The notes below the pieces were generated by a model, which was not told the origin of the DNA, did no database searches, and saw only the letters and a list, made by a program, of their open reading frames with translations. Source: JAISFI01 sp031553775 (lineage in GTDB: Bacteria > Bacteroidota > Bacteroidia > Bacteroidales > Azobacteroidaceae). From it: a stretch of 64,000 nucleotides of DNA. The position numbers and the translations under genes are program-made. The stretch covers positions 1-64,000 of the forward strand of contig JAVBLA010000016.1 in assembly GCA_031553775.1 (NCBI GenBank), given 5' to 3'. This document shows positions 19,001 to 26,309 of this stretch, piece after piece. Numbering within the stretch: position 1 is the stretch's first letter; each line of letters starts with the position of its first letter.

Positions 19001-19203
19001 ATGAAGACCTGGATCCGGGACTGACTAAAAAACAACAACATCCGGTCGATGTGGATCCCCGTAATACGCTTGCTGTGAATATAGACCTGAAACAAACAGG
19101 GTTAGGAGGCGATAACAGTTGGGGAGCCCGGGCACTCGAAAAATATCTTTTATTAAACAGAAGGTATGAGCATTCTTTCCTGATCAGGCCTTTAGGAAAA
19201 TAG
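16093..19203 (+). CDS. Glycoside hydrolase family 2, beta-galactosidase
   Basis: 1036 residues with a signal peptide ('FILFATILSAQ'), so periplasmic or secreted. Domain order is that of LacZ-type enzymes: N-terminal sugar-binding domain (50-215), Ig-like domain, TIM barrel starting at 'ILRGVNIHEHH', and the C-terminal small-chain domain ending 'FLIRPLGK'. Catalytic residues are in place: acid/base Glu475 in 'WSLGNESDFG' and nucleophile Glu540 in 'LILCEYAHSMGNS'. It stands alone with no SusC/SusD pair, so its substrate (lactose, host or plant galactosides) is not defined. A weak -7-like TATCTTGC lies about 35 bp upstream. Confidence 0.93.
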   Translation: MRRYFICYFILFATILSAQNNFWENPVIVDEGKEPARADFVPYQTIEQLVKDSKWDSPFVYSLNGTWKFDWVEKPSLRPLDFYLPDLDDSAWKPIRVPGSWEMQGFGIPVYTNVKYIFPVNPPFVDNNDLPVGTYRTTFDFPDSFGDREVILYFGSIAGAAVVYLNGEKVGYSKASKTPAEFNVTPFLQKGKNSLAVQVFKWSDASYIEDQDFWRLSGIERDVMLIARPKVSIENFFVVGDLDKDYKNGELKMNVEVRNFQPAASGSYQIAVSLLDETQKMVFSQVKSLGSLAAKGKVELTFSGGINAPKKWSAEYPNLYTVCIELKDQAGKIVEMAGCKTGFRKMEMKNGLLLINGKPIILRGVNIHEHHEKYGHYVDEETKRKDVELLKQHNFNAIRTCHYPQSPEIYKLCDKYGLYVVDEANIEAHGMDGRNRDTHPSFQEDWKGQHLDRTIRMFERDKNHACVIIWSLGNESDFGSNYEATYNWLKKNDKAMRPVQCDRARENAFTDLITPMYWKADVIEKYARRNDITRPLILCEYAHSMGNSTGNFQEYWDVIMKYPALQGGFIWDWVDQGLQAFDDQGRKYWIYGGDAGGHRWTHDENFCANGLINADRTVHPAIHEVKKVYQSIWMKAVDIEKGKIAFQNNHLFTDLNAFTYEWELFRNGKSVKKESFNLSGKPLETKEETLRIPETVIGTGVEYFLIVRALTKTATDMVPARFVVAEEQFAFPKNNYFASQSTGGNLVLEETQNDIVFHSGDVTGRIDLKTGLLRDYKYQDRLLITEAPVPNFWRAPIDNDFGYKMQRSHNIWRTAGDFRNLIRVQLKEQTKEGATIMVQFMLKYIDAPYDVTYFIGNDGSVRVTSQLNLVAKTLPDLPRFGMKLQLPVEFDLVSYYGRGPWENYNDRNTSAFIGRYTCTVDDLKFDYIRPQENGYRTDVRTVSFTDADGYGVLFEGVDTPLCFNARHNFDEDLDPGLTKKQQHPVDVDPRNTLAVNIDLKQTGLGGDNSWGARALEKYLLLNRRYEHSFLIRPLGK

Positions 19204-19314
19204 CCTGGTGATGGGGTGATATTCGTTTGGAATATAGGATATGCCTCCGTAATTTTTGAAAACAAGCTTTTACAAATGCGTCTGGCTATCACTATATTTT
19301 TCATGAATAATTAT

Positions 19315-19322
19315 TACCTTTG
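19315..19322 (+). promoter_or_regulatory. -7 box of glsA-like gene
   Basis: TACCTTTG, a perfect TAnnTTTG match, ends only 2 bp before the GTG that opens the longest reading frame. Transcription should start near 19329, inside that frame. Confidence 0.6.
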
Positions 19323-19324
19323 CG

Positions 19325-20173
19325 GTGCTTTTAGAAGAAACGATATCGTTATCTCCTGTGTTTCAGATATATATAGATAAAATATTAAAAGAAAAGGCTC
19401 CCCGGTCAGCAAAGAAAATCCCTGGTTTTCTTGTGAAGTGGATGATGAAGATTGTTCATCAGGATGAGATCAATGAGGCACTTCGTTATATCGATGGGCA
19501 TACAGGAGCAGACGCAATGATAGAATTGGTCAGGTATTTTAACGTGACGATTCATCTGAAGGGTATGGAAAATATCCCGGAAAACGGAAAATTCATATTT
19601 GCATCCAACCACCCTCTTGGCGGAATGGATGGTATTTGCCTTTCAGCCATATTGGGCCGGAAATATAATGAGAAAGTCAAGTATATAGTCAATGATATTT
19701 TGTATTTTCTGGAGCCGTTGCAACCGGTTTTTGTTCCGGTGAACAAGCATGGTGCCCAATCCAGGCAATCGGCAGTATTACTGAATGAAGCCTTTGAATC
19801 TGATAATCAAATTATTACATTTCCAGCGGGTATCTGTTCCAGGAAACAGCAGGGAAAAATAGAAGATCCCGAATGGAAAAAAATGTTTATCCTGAAGGCT
19901 ATGGAATATCAGAGAGATGTGATTCCTGTATACTTTGAAGGGCGAAATTCCTCTTTTTTTTATTGGCTGGCCGGAGTGAGAAAAAAAATGAAAATTAAAT
20001 TCAATATAGAGATGCTTTTTCTTCCGGCTGAAATGTTCCGTCAGAGAAATTCTACTTTTACCGTTTTTTTTGGAAAACCGGTTCCATGGCAGTCTTTCGA
20101 TCACTCGAAAGATGTACAGGAGTGGGCGGATTGGATGAAGTCTGTTGTATATCAAATGGGAAACGAAAAATAA
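19325..20173 (+). CDS. glsA: PlsC-type O-acyltransferase, probable glycine-lipid synthesis (GlsA-like)
   Basis: 282 residues in the longest frame. An acyltransferase of the lysophospholipid type: 'FASNHPLGGMDG' is the NHx(5)D form of the catalytic HX4D block, and 'FPAGICSRKQQG' is the acceptor block. No membrane helix is obvious. A GNAT-type N-acyltransferase follows 1 bp after its stop. This pair matches the glsA/glsB genes known in Bacteroides thetaiotaomicron to make N-acyl-3-acyloxyacyl glycine; GlsA adds the ester-linked chain. Start uncertain: the GTG at 19325 lies upstream of the predicted transcript start, so the GTG at 19358 may be used. The symbol is by similarity and context. Confidence 0.85.
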   Translation: MLLEETISLSPVFQIYIDKILKEKAPRSAKKIPGFLVKWMMKIVHQDEINEALRYIDGHTGADAMIELVRYFNVTIHLKGMENIPENGKFIFASNHPLGGMDGICLSAILGRKYNEKVKYIVNDILYFLEPLQPVFVPVNKHGAQSRQSAVLLNEAFESDNQIITFPAGICSRKQQGKIEDPEWKKMFILKAMEYQRDVIPVYFEGRNSSFFYWLAGVRKKMKIKFNIEMLFLPAEMFRQRNSTFTVFFGKPVPWQSFDHSKDVQEWADWMKSVVYQMGNEK

Positions 20174-20174
20174 G

Positions 20175-21191
20175 ATGGAAGATATTATTCCGAAAGTAGA
20201 TAAGGACAAAATCAGGCAGGAGCTGACCCCTGACAAATTATTGCGTAGAACGAATAAGGCAGGTAATGAGATCTATGTTTTTACCCATCATGATGCGCCA
20301 TATACCATGCAGGAAGTAGGGCGTTTGCGTGAGATTGCTTTTCGCTATTACGGCGGAGGTACAGGTATGTCGATCGATATAGACTCATTCGATACTATGC
20401 CTAACCCATATAAACAGATGATCGTATGGGATCCTGAATCTGAGGAGATCCTGGGAGGATATCGTTTTCTTTGTGGGAATGATGTCCGCATAGATGACAA
20501 TGGTCAGCCGATATTGGCAACTTCTCATTTGTTTAATTTCTCTTACAAATTTGTAAAAAAATATCTTCCGAAAACAGTAGAGCTGGGGCGTTCGTTTGTT
20601 TCTCTGGAATACCAGGTCACTAAAGGCCGTACCACCAAAGGACTCTTTGTCCTGGATAATTTGTGGGATGGTTTGGGTGCTCTTTCGGTAATCGATCCTT
20701 CCATGAGATATTATTTCGGAAAGGTAACGATGTATAATACTTACAATCCGGAAGCCCGCAATATGATCCTGTATTTTATCAACCAGTATTTCCCGGATCA
20801 TGAACGTTTGGTGACTCCGGTGCGTCCTTTGGAGACGAATACCGATTATGATAAAATGGCGCAACTTTTTACCGGAAAAGATTATAAAGCAGACTATAAG
20901 ACTTTGAACCTGGAAGTTCGTAAATTTGGGATCAATATTCCTCCGCTTGTCAGCGCCTATATGAATTTATCTCCGAAAATGAAAGTGTTCGGTACGGCAG
21001 TTAACTATGAGTTCGGAAATGTGGAGGAAACCGGTATCCTGATCGATGTTAACGAGATTTTCGAAGAAAAAAAGAAACGACATATAGAGTCTTTCCTCCG
21101 GGAAAAACCTTCCCGAAAAATTATGAAGCGCATCCGGGCGTTGATCAGCCGGAAATATGAAATAGAACCGGGTACTGCAGCCTGGAGTTGA
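20175..21191 (+). CDS. glsB: GNAT-family N-acyltransferase, probable glycine N-acyltransferase (GlsB-like)
   Basis: 338 residues, related to ornithine-lipid OlsB and 'hemolysin' acyltransferases (Acetyltransf_5 type). 'VELGRSFVSLEYQ' near residue 140 is the family's conserved core. 'GRLREIAFRYYGGGTG' comes before it. In Bacteroides, GlsB forms the amide between a 3-hydroxy fatty acid and glycine, and GlsA then adds the second chain. Glycine lipids aid stress survival and colonisation. The ATG at 20175, one base after the upstream stop, is preferred over an earlier in-frame ATG at 20145 inside glsA. The stop abuts the end of the opposing DUF4251 gene with no gap. Confidence 0.85.
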   Translation: MEDIIPKVDKDKIRQELTPDKLLRRTNKAGNEIYVFTHHDAPYTMQEVGRLREIAFRYYGGGTGMSIDIDSFDTMPNPYKQMIVWDPESEEILGGYRFLCGNDVRIDDNGQPILATSHLFNFSYKFVKKYLPKTVELGRSFVSLEYQVTKGRTTKGLFVLDNLWDGLGALSVIDPSMRYYFGKVTMYNTYNPEARNMILYFINQYFPDHERLVTPVRPLETNTDYDKMAQLFTGKDYKADYKTLNLEVRKFGINIPPLVSAYMNLSPKMKVFGTAVNYEFGNVEETGILIDVNEIFEEKKKRHIESFLREKPSRKIMKRIRALISRKYEIEPGTAAWS

Positions 21192-21677
21192 TTATTCTTT
21201 GAGATTTCCGGTAAAACTGATTTGATCGCGTTGGTATGAATTGACGCTGACCATGCTGCTTCCGTTTTTAAAAATGTTCAGATAAAATTCGTAGTTGTAG
21301 TCTTTCGTATCTACCTTGAATCTGATATCCCATCCGTCTTTGGCCGGCGATATGGTATATTCTTTCATCAGTGTAGCGAATTTGATGCCTCCCTCTCCGC
21401 CTCCGTAAGGTGCTGATTGGGCTACTCCGAAATACGGCATGTAGGCATAGGCCGAATCATTGCTGATTTTCAGATCGTAGCCATAAGAGAGGTTGATTGC
21501 TCTTCCACGCATGGGCATGGCCCGGTCAACCTCGATGGTGTATTTTTTGTTTTCGACCTGTTGGCTTATTTTCTGACTTTTAGCCTGCTCATCTGCACTC
21601 GGGGTTTTTGAAGAACTGCATGCGGATAAGGTCAGCACAAATAAAATGATAAGTCCGGGAATAAATAATCGTTTCAT
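21192..21677 (-). CDS. DUF4251 lipoprotein
   Basis: 161 residues. Signal peptide with a lipobox-like 'LTLSACSSS' (Cys20), so membrane-anchored, probably outer membrane. The mature part carries the DUF4251 pattern: 'YTIEVDRAMPMRGRAINLSYGYDLKISNDSAYAYMPYFG', a glycine-rich 'YGGGEGGI', and 'NIFKNGSSMVSVNSYQRDQISFTGNL' at the end. Beta-rich, function unknown. Its stop codon touches the stop of glsB, with no room for a terminator between them. Confidence 0.85.
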   Translation of the reverse strand: MKRLFIPGLIILFVLTLSACSSSKTPSADEQAKSQKISQQVENKKYTIEVDRAMPMRGRAINLSYGYDLKISNDSAYAYMPYFGVAQSAPYGGGEGGIKFATLMKEYTISPAKDGWDIRFKVDTKDYNYEFYLNIFKNGSSMVSVNSYQRDQISFTGNLKE

Positions 21678-21684
21678 ACGTATA

Positions 21685-21711
21685 TAATTGAAAATTGAAA
21701 ATTGAAAATGA
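21685..21711. repeat. (TTGAAAA)n heptamer repeat upstream of the DUF4251 gene
   Basis: Three to four tandem units directly upstream of the DUF4251 start codon. In the transcript they would be CAATTTT-rich. Confidence 0.75.
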
Positions 21712-21822
21712 GATGTAGTTTTTCATGTTCTTTGAGAAATGGAATATACATGGACATTTTCATACTGTTCTTATTAATATAAAACAATTGAATGCGGATT
21801 TGTTTAATAAATGGACGACTTT

Positions 21823-23259
21823 TTAGCTTTTGCAGTCCATTGCTTTGGTTATTTTTCCATAAATGATCAGGGCGATAGCGGAAATCAAACCGACTCCGAC
21901 AAATACGAACCAGATGTTATGGGCATGTGCAGTAGCCTGAGCATAGGCTTCGGCCGATTCGAATAATTTAGGGTCAGGACAGAACTTTTCTAATAAGAAT
22001 CCTGAAGAAATGAAGGCAATTAAAGAAGATACAAACGAGTGTAGGTGGCTGAATCCCAAATAAAGGCCTTCTTCTCCTTTGGGTGATTGCAAGGAAAAAT
22101 ATTCCAGGAAACGGGGAGAAATGAAACACTCGGCCAAGGCCTGGAAGGCAATACCTACGATCATCATAAAGGCAACCGGATGCATGCCTAAGATCTGGCT
22201 GTCTCCGATTAATGTTCCGCCGGACATTATCAGTGCTGAAAACGGAATAATGAACATCCCGATAGTCATGGATGTCAGGGCATCCCGTTTTTTCATCAGG
22301 GAAGTCACCAGGTTCACACAAAGAAATACGATCAGGGGGTTGACATTGGCGTACCAGCCGGGTGAGGCTCCCGCACCAATCATCCGGATGACATATTTCG
22401 GCATGGTGGCATACATTTGTTGTTGTACGATCCAGAATCCGCTGACGATCAGTATCAGTGCGATCAGGCGTCCGTTGGAACATACTTTTAGCAGGGCTTT
22501 CCATAGTTCCGGAAAACTTTTTCCTTGTCCCTGCGTTTGTACGGATCTATATAGAAAATAAACGGCGATCAATGCGAGTAGAGTCATGCTTGCCGAGAAA
22601 AAGTTCAGATAAACCAACCCCATGTCACCCAATGCTTTTCTGAGAGGATCTACCACTGTTTTTCCGGTGAAGGCTCCGATATTGATCATCATATAAAAGA
22701 GAGCATAACCACGTGCCCGGTTTTGGGTAGAAGTTTCTTTGGCTACGGTTCCTGAAATAACCGCTTTGATAAAGGCTCCCCCTACGACGATCAGGAACAG
22801 TACCGGAGCAATTGTCCAGCGAAGAGCACTGGTGTTAAGCCCGTAAAATACAGTTTCAGTACCATATTTTATAAACTCATTATTTTTGAATTGTTCATAA
22901 AAAAAACTCTCCGTGCCTTCTCCGAATCCGTATTTGACTAAACCAGCACCTTCCAGCAGGGTTGGCAGTACCCCCAATCCTGCATAGCCGACCGTAAGCA
23001 AAGCAAAAGCCAGGATAATTGAGGAGCGGAATCCTATTTTGTCGGCGTAAGCACCTGTGAAAGTGGGCAAAAAATACAGAAGGGCAGAAAAACATCCGGA
23101 AATAATACCGGCCTCACTATCGGAAAATCCCCAGACATTGGAAAGATAAATGGTTAATACAATAAATACCGCATAATATGCTAATCGCTCTAATAATTCA
23201 ACAGAATTGGCCACCCAGAAAGCCTGGGAGAATGTAGTTTTTTGTTTGGTATTTGTCAT
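21823..23259 (-). CDS. MFS transporter, POT/PTR-like
   Basis: 478 residues with 12 or more hydrophobic segments. The N terminus 'FWVANSVELLERLAYYAVFIVLTIYLS' carries the ELxERxxYY-type signature of proton-coupled oligopeptide transporters, and 'GAYADKIGFRSSI' is the MFS loop 2-3 motif. A second signature appears in 'RARGYALFYMMINIGAFTGK'. Likely moves peptides or related small molecules with protons across the inner membrane. The substrate cannot be read from sequence. The -7 region is not obvious. It stands alone between DUF4251 and DUF3109 genes. Confidence 0.85.
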   Translation of the reverse strand: MTNTKQKTTFSQAFWVANSVELLERLAYYAVFIVLTIYLSNVWGFSDSEAGIISGCFSALLYFLPTFTGAYADKIGFRSSIILAFALLTVGYAGLGVLPTLLEGAGLVKYGFGEGTESFFYEQFKNNEFIKYGTETVFYGLNTSALRWTIAPVLFLIVVGGAFIKAVISGTVAKETSTQNRARGYALFYMMINIGAFTGKTVVDPLRKALGDMGLVYLNFFSASMTLLALIAVYFLYRSVQTQGQGKSFPELWKALLKVCSNGRLIALILIVSGFWIVQQQMYATMPKYVIRMIGAGASPGWYANVNPLIVFLCVNLVTSLMKKRDALTSMTIGMFIIPFSALIMSGGTLIGDSQILGMHPVAFMMIVGIAFQALAECFISPRFLEYFSLQSPKGEEGLYLGFSHLHSFVSSLIAFISSGFLLEKFCPDPKLFESAEAYAQATAHAHNIWFVFVGVGLISAIALIIYGKITKAMDCKS

Positions 23260-23315
23260 TTTTTTTTCAGTTTGTTTGCGAAGATAGTGATATCTGGTGG
23301 AAAATGCAACTTGTT

Positions 23316-23897
23316 TTAGTGCTCATTTCTACTCGATAACTCATTTGCTACAATCGTCAACTGCGAATACCACTCTTCCCCGAACTTCCGGACCAGTGGC
23401 TCTTTTAAAAATTCATATACCCTCAGATTATTCGCTTTTCCGCAGGTTCTGGCCGGTTGACAAATACTCCATCGATGATAATTTACTGCCCGGAAATCTT
23501 TGTATTTGGCTACGCGTACAGGGTAGAGGTGGCAGGATATAGGTTTGTAGAAATCAGTCTTTCCTTCCCTGAAAGCTTTTTCTATGGCGCAGATGCAGAT
23601 ATTGTCTTCTGTGTAACAGGTAAATACGCAGTCTTTCCCGTGAACGATGGAGGTGACATATTCCCCGTCTTCATCGATATAAGCAACCCCTTGTTCATTA
23701 ATAATTTGCTGTGCTTCGGGTGAAAGATCATCCCAGATCACAGGCAGTACTTTTTCTAATAAAGGAATTTCATCTTCATTTAAGGGGGCCCCAGAATCGC
23801 CTTCCACACAACAAGTGCCTTTACAGGCGGACAAGTCGCAACAGAACATTTCTTCCAGGAGGTCTAAACTGACAATTGTATCTTCAATTTGAATCAT
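23316..23897 (-). CDS. DUF3109 family cysteine-rich protein
   Basis: 193 residues, cytoplasmic. A Cys cluster near the N terminus ('FCCDLSACKGTCC') is followed by more Cys in 'DCVFTCYTEDNICICAIEKAF', 'PISCHLYPVR' and 'SICQPARTCGK'. This pattern matches DUF3109 and the related YkgJ-type zinc/iron-binding proteins. Probably binds metal or an Fe-S centre; the reaction is unknown. The longest frame begins at a GTG at 23918 that overlaps the -7 box, so the ATG at 23897 is chosen. Confidence 0.88.
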   Translation of the reverse strand: MIQIEDTIVSLDLLEEMFCCDLSACKGTCCVEGDSGAPLNEDEIPLLEKVLPVIWDDLSPEAQQIINEQGVAYIDEDGEYVTSIVHGKDCVFTCYTEDNICICAIEKAFREGKTDFYKPISCHLYPVRVAKYKDFRAVNYHRWSICQPARTCGKANNLRVYEFLKEPLVRKFGEEWYSQLTIVANELSSRNEH

Positions 23898-23917
23898 GTG
23901 TATTTTGTTATTCTGCA

Positions 23918-23946
23918 CAAAATTACAAAAAAACGGATTACCTTTG
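23918..23946. promoter_or_regulatory. Divergent promoters of DUF3109 and YgjP-type genes
   Basis: Minus-strand -7 box TAATTTTG (complement at 23918-23925) and plus-strand -7 box TACCTTTG (23939-23946) sit back to back within 30 bp. The ATG of the plus-strand gene is 7 bp after its -7 box, giving an almost leaderless mRNA. Confidence 0.6.
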
Positions 23947-23953
23947 CCCTTCC

Positions 23954-24499
23954 ATGCAGAAGATTATTGAAGATAAAGACCTGGGAGTTGTGGTGTTGCG
24001 GAAATATTATCGCTCACGAGCTTATACTATCCGATTGAAACAAGGGAAAGTAAGTGTGTCTATGCCGGTGTGCGGAACTTATCGTCATGCTTTGGAATTG
24101 CTGGACTTACATCGGGAAAAAATTCTTCAAACTATTAGTAAGCGCTCTCTGCCTGTTTCGGAACCACCGGATGAATCGGCTCTCCGTAAACAGGCAAAGG
24201 CCTATCTCCCGGATCGGACGCAGGTTCTTGCTTCCCGTTTTGGTTTTTCTTATCATTCACTGAAAATCAATAAAAGTAAAGGGCGCTGGGGTTCCTGTTC
24301 TGCAAAGAAAAATATCAATCTGTCTTTGTATCTGATGACATTGCCGTCTCATCTGATCGACTACGTGATCCTGCATGAGCTTTGTCATACGAAGGAAATG
24401 AACCATGGCCCCCGGTTTTGGATTTTGATGGATGAAGTGACCGGAAATCAGTCCAAAGTGTTGAGGAAGGAGCTGCGGAGTGTGGTTCGTAATTACTGA
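23954..24499 (+). CDS. YgjP-type (DUF45) zinc metallopeptidase
   Basis: 181 residues. The zincin site is 'HELCH' (His141, Glu142, His145), followed by 'MNHGPRFW', which carries the third ligand His. 'SKGRWGSCSAKKNINLSLYLMTLP' upstream of it is the typical YgjP/WLM core. No signal peptide, so cytoplasmic. DUF45 proteins resemble peptidases linked to DNA-protein crosslink repair and are often next to restriction genes, but no such genes are here. The start is the ATG just after the -7 box. An upstream in-frame ATG at 23876 would lie before the promoter. Confidence 0.88.
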   Translation: MQKIIEDKDLGVVVLRKYYRSRAYTIRLKQGKVSVSMPVCGTYRHALELLDLHREKILQTISKRSLPVSEPPDESALRKQAKAYLPDRTQVLASRFGFSYHSLKINKSKGRWGSCSAKKNINLSLYLMTLPSHLIDYVILHELCHTKEMNHGPRFWILMDEVTGNQSKVLRKELRSVVRNY

Positions 24500-24828
24500 G
24501 TTTTTCCCATCCTTGAGAGCGAAAGCAAAGCAATCTCCCGCGATTGTCAGAAGATTCCTTCATTGTCCCTTTTTGCAATGAAGGAATATCATCTTCTTCG
24601 CAATGACGATCAAGAATCGAATTTTGCAACATTTATAGCCGAAAAGTTTATTCAAGATCGATAATGATCAAAATGATTCCCCACTATTTTGTTTTGTTTT
24701 ATTTTGTTGATAAATAGTATTTTATGCTGTGTTTATATCCTGTTAATAACTTGTTGATAAAAAATTTATTCAAAAAGTGGGGAAAAGTGGTTTAAAGTTG
24801 TACCTTTACGCTGTAAAATAATATCCTG
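24500..24828. other. 329-bp gap: dispersed inverted repeat plus dcw promoter region
   Basis: No gene seen. A near-perfect 12-bp inverted repeat (24554-24565 with 24576-24587, loop of 10) is followed by TTCGCAATGACGA (24597-24609), which matches in inverted orientation the element at 11886-11898. The rest is AT-rich and holds the mraZ regulatory region. Confidence 0.65.
24774..24808 (+). promoter_or_regulatory. Candidate MraZ operator and dcw promoter
   Basis: Three direct repeats in exact 10-bp phase: AAAGTGG (24774-24780), AAAGTGG (24784-24790), AAAGTTG (24794-24800). The -7-like box TACCTTTA (24801-24808) follows at once. MraZ is known to bind 10-bp-phased direct repeats upstream of its own operon: TGGGN repeats in E. 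coli and AAAGTG-type repeats in Mycoplasma. MraZ bound here would cover the -10 to -35 region and repress the cluster. Confidence 0.75.
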
Positions 24829-25278
24829 ATGGACAGATTCTTGGGAAACATAGATGCGAAGGCGGATGCGAAAGGGCGGGTGTTTGTGCCGGCTGCTTTT
24901 CGGAAGATCCTGCAGACATCGGGTATCGCCCGTTTGGTGATGCGCAAAGATGTACACCAGGACTGCTTGGTATTGTATCCCGAAAATATCTGGAATCAGG
25001 AATTGGACGAATTGCGCTCCCGCCTGAACCGTTGGGATGAAGAACAGCAAAATCTTTTCCGGATGTTCGTTATGGATGTGGAAATCCTGGAACTGGATGC
25101 TAACGGACGGATTCTGATTTCGAAGCGTTACATGCAATTGGCAGGAATTACCGGTGAGATCCGGTTTGTCGGAATGGATTATACCATCGAGGTTTGGTCA
25201 AAAAACAAATTGGAAAAACCGTTGATGTCACCCGGTGATTTCAAAAAAGGAATACAAAAGTGGATGGCGCCGGCATAG
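24829..25278 (+). CDS. mraZ: Transcriptional regulator / cell-division protein MraZ
   Basis: 149 residues, first gene of the dcw cluster. Two AbrB-like half-repeats are visible: 'DAKADAKGRVFVPAAFRKIL' near the N terminus and 'ELDANGRILISKRYMQLAGI' near residue 85, the DxKGR and DxxGR DNA-binding motifs. MraZ forms ring-shaped oligomers that bind phased direct repeats upstream of mraZ. Candidate repeats lie 28-55 bp upstream. rsmH follows after 15 bp. Confidence 0.95.
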   Translation: MDRFLGNIDAKADAKGRVFVPAAFRKILQTSGIARLVMRKDVHQDCLVLYPENIWNQELDELRSRLNRWDEEQQNLFRMFVMDVEILELDANGRILISKRYMQLAGITGEIRFVGMDYTIEVWSKNKLEKPLMSPGDFKKGIQKWMAPA

Positions 25279-25293
25279 CATAATACAACACAT

Positions 25294-26199
25294 ATGAACA
25301 GCTCTTATCACATCCCGGTCTTATTGCAGGAAAGCGTCGACGGATTGAATATTCAACCCGGAGGAATTTATGTGGATGTGACCTTTGGAGGTGGAGGGCA
25401 CAGCCGCCTGATTTTATCTAAACTCGGAAAATCCGGCCATTTATACGGATTTGACCAGGATCAGGATGCGGAAACCAATGTGCCGGACGATTCCCGGTTC
25501 ACTTTTGTCAGAAGCAATTTCGCTTATCTCTCTAATTTCATGGATTGGCACGGGGTGCAACAGATAGATGGCCTTTTGGCGGATCTGGGTGTTTCGTCGC
25601 ATCATTTTGATGATGAAGCCCGCGGATTTTCCTTCCGTTTCGATGCCCCTTTGGATATGCGGATGAATACGAGAGCCGGAAAAACGGCGGCAGAGATTCT
25701 CCAGAATGCTTCGGAGGAAGAGTTGGCCGACATCTTTTATCTTTACGGAGAACTGAGGAATGCCCGCCAGATTGCCCGCACGATCGTAAAAAGCAGGATA
25801 CATAAACCCTTGCATACCAGCGGCGATTTATTGGACATCCTCAAATTGTTTTTTGGAAAAGACAAGGAGAAAAAATACCTGGCCCAGGCATTCCAGGCAA
25901 TCCGGATAGAAGTCAATGGAGAAATGAAAGTCTTAAAAGACATGCTGCTACAGGCTGAAAAACTTCTGAAACCCGGAGGAAGACTGGTGGTGATCACTTA
26001 TCATTCTTTGGAAGACCGTTTGGTAAAGAATTTTTTTAAGTCAGGAAATTTTGAAGGCCGGGTTGAAAAAGATTTTTATGGAAATGTAACTACTCCATTT
26101 GTAGCGGTAAACAATAAAGTGATTGTTCCCCCGGAAGAAGAAATAGAAAGAAATCCGCGTTCCCGGAGTGCTAAGCTCAGGATTGTTGAGAAAAAATGA
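25294..26199 (+). CDS. rsmH: 16S rRNA (cytosine-1402 N4)-methyltransferase
   Basis: 301 residues. Methylates C1402 in the ribosomal P site using S-adenosylmethionine. SAM-binding motif 'YVDVTFGGGGHSRLIL' at about residue 28. Family motifs 'GLLADLGVSSHHFDDEARGF' and 'LVVITYHSLEDRLVKNFF' are intact, and the C terminus ends 'NPRSRSAKLRIVEKK' as usual. Second gene of the dcw cluster. The 110-bp gap to ftsL is unusually long for this cluster and holds a REP-like element. Confidence 0.96.
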   Translation: MNSSYHIPVLLQESVDGLNIQPGGIYVDVTFGGGGHSRLILSKLGKSGHLYGFDQDQDAETNVPDDSRFTFVRSNFAYLSNFMDWHGVQQIDGLLADLGVSSHHFDDEARGFSFRFDAPLDMRMNTRAGKTAAEILQNASEEELADIFYLYGELRNARQIARTIVKSRIHKPLHTSGDLLDILKLFFGKDKEKKYLAQAFQAIRIEVNGEMKVLKDMLLQAEKLLKPGGRLVVITYHSLEDRLVKNFFKSGNFEGRVEKDFYGNVTTPFVAVNNKVIVPPEEEIERNPRSRSAKLRIVEKK

Positions 26200-26241
26200 G
26201 AGATGTCATCTTGGATAGAGTAGATACAGAATAATAAAAGA

Positions 26242-26290
26242 GTGGTGAAACCACGACGGTGTTCGGAAACGCCTCCCCAACGGGATAGGC
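26242..26290. repeat. REP-like palindrome cluster inside the dcw operon
   Basis: Three small hairpins in 49 bp: GTGGT-GAA-ACCAC (26242-26254), GGTGTT-CGGA-AACGCC (26258-26273) and GCCT...AGGC around CCC/GGG (26271-26290). Bases 26254-26279 match the 26-bp REP flanking the transposase at 48.2 kb at 23 of 26 positions. One change (C to T) keeps the stem as a G.T pair, so the fold is conserved. Confidence 0.8.
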
Positions 26291-26309
26291 AACATACAAC
26301 AAAGAGGCA

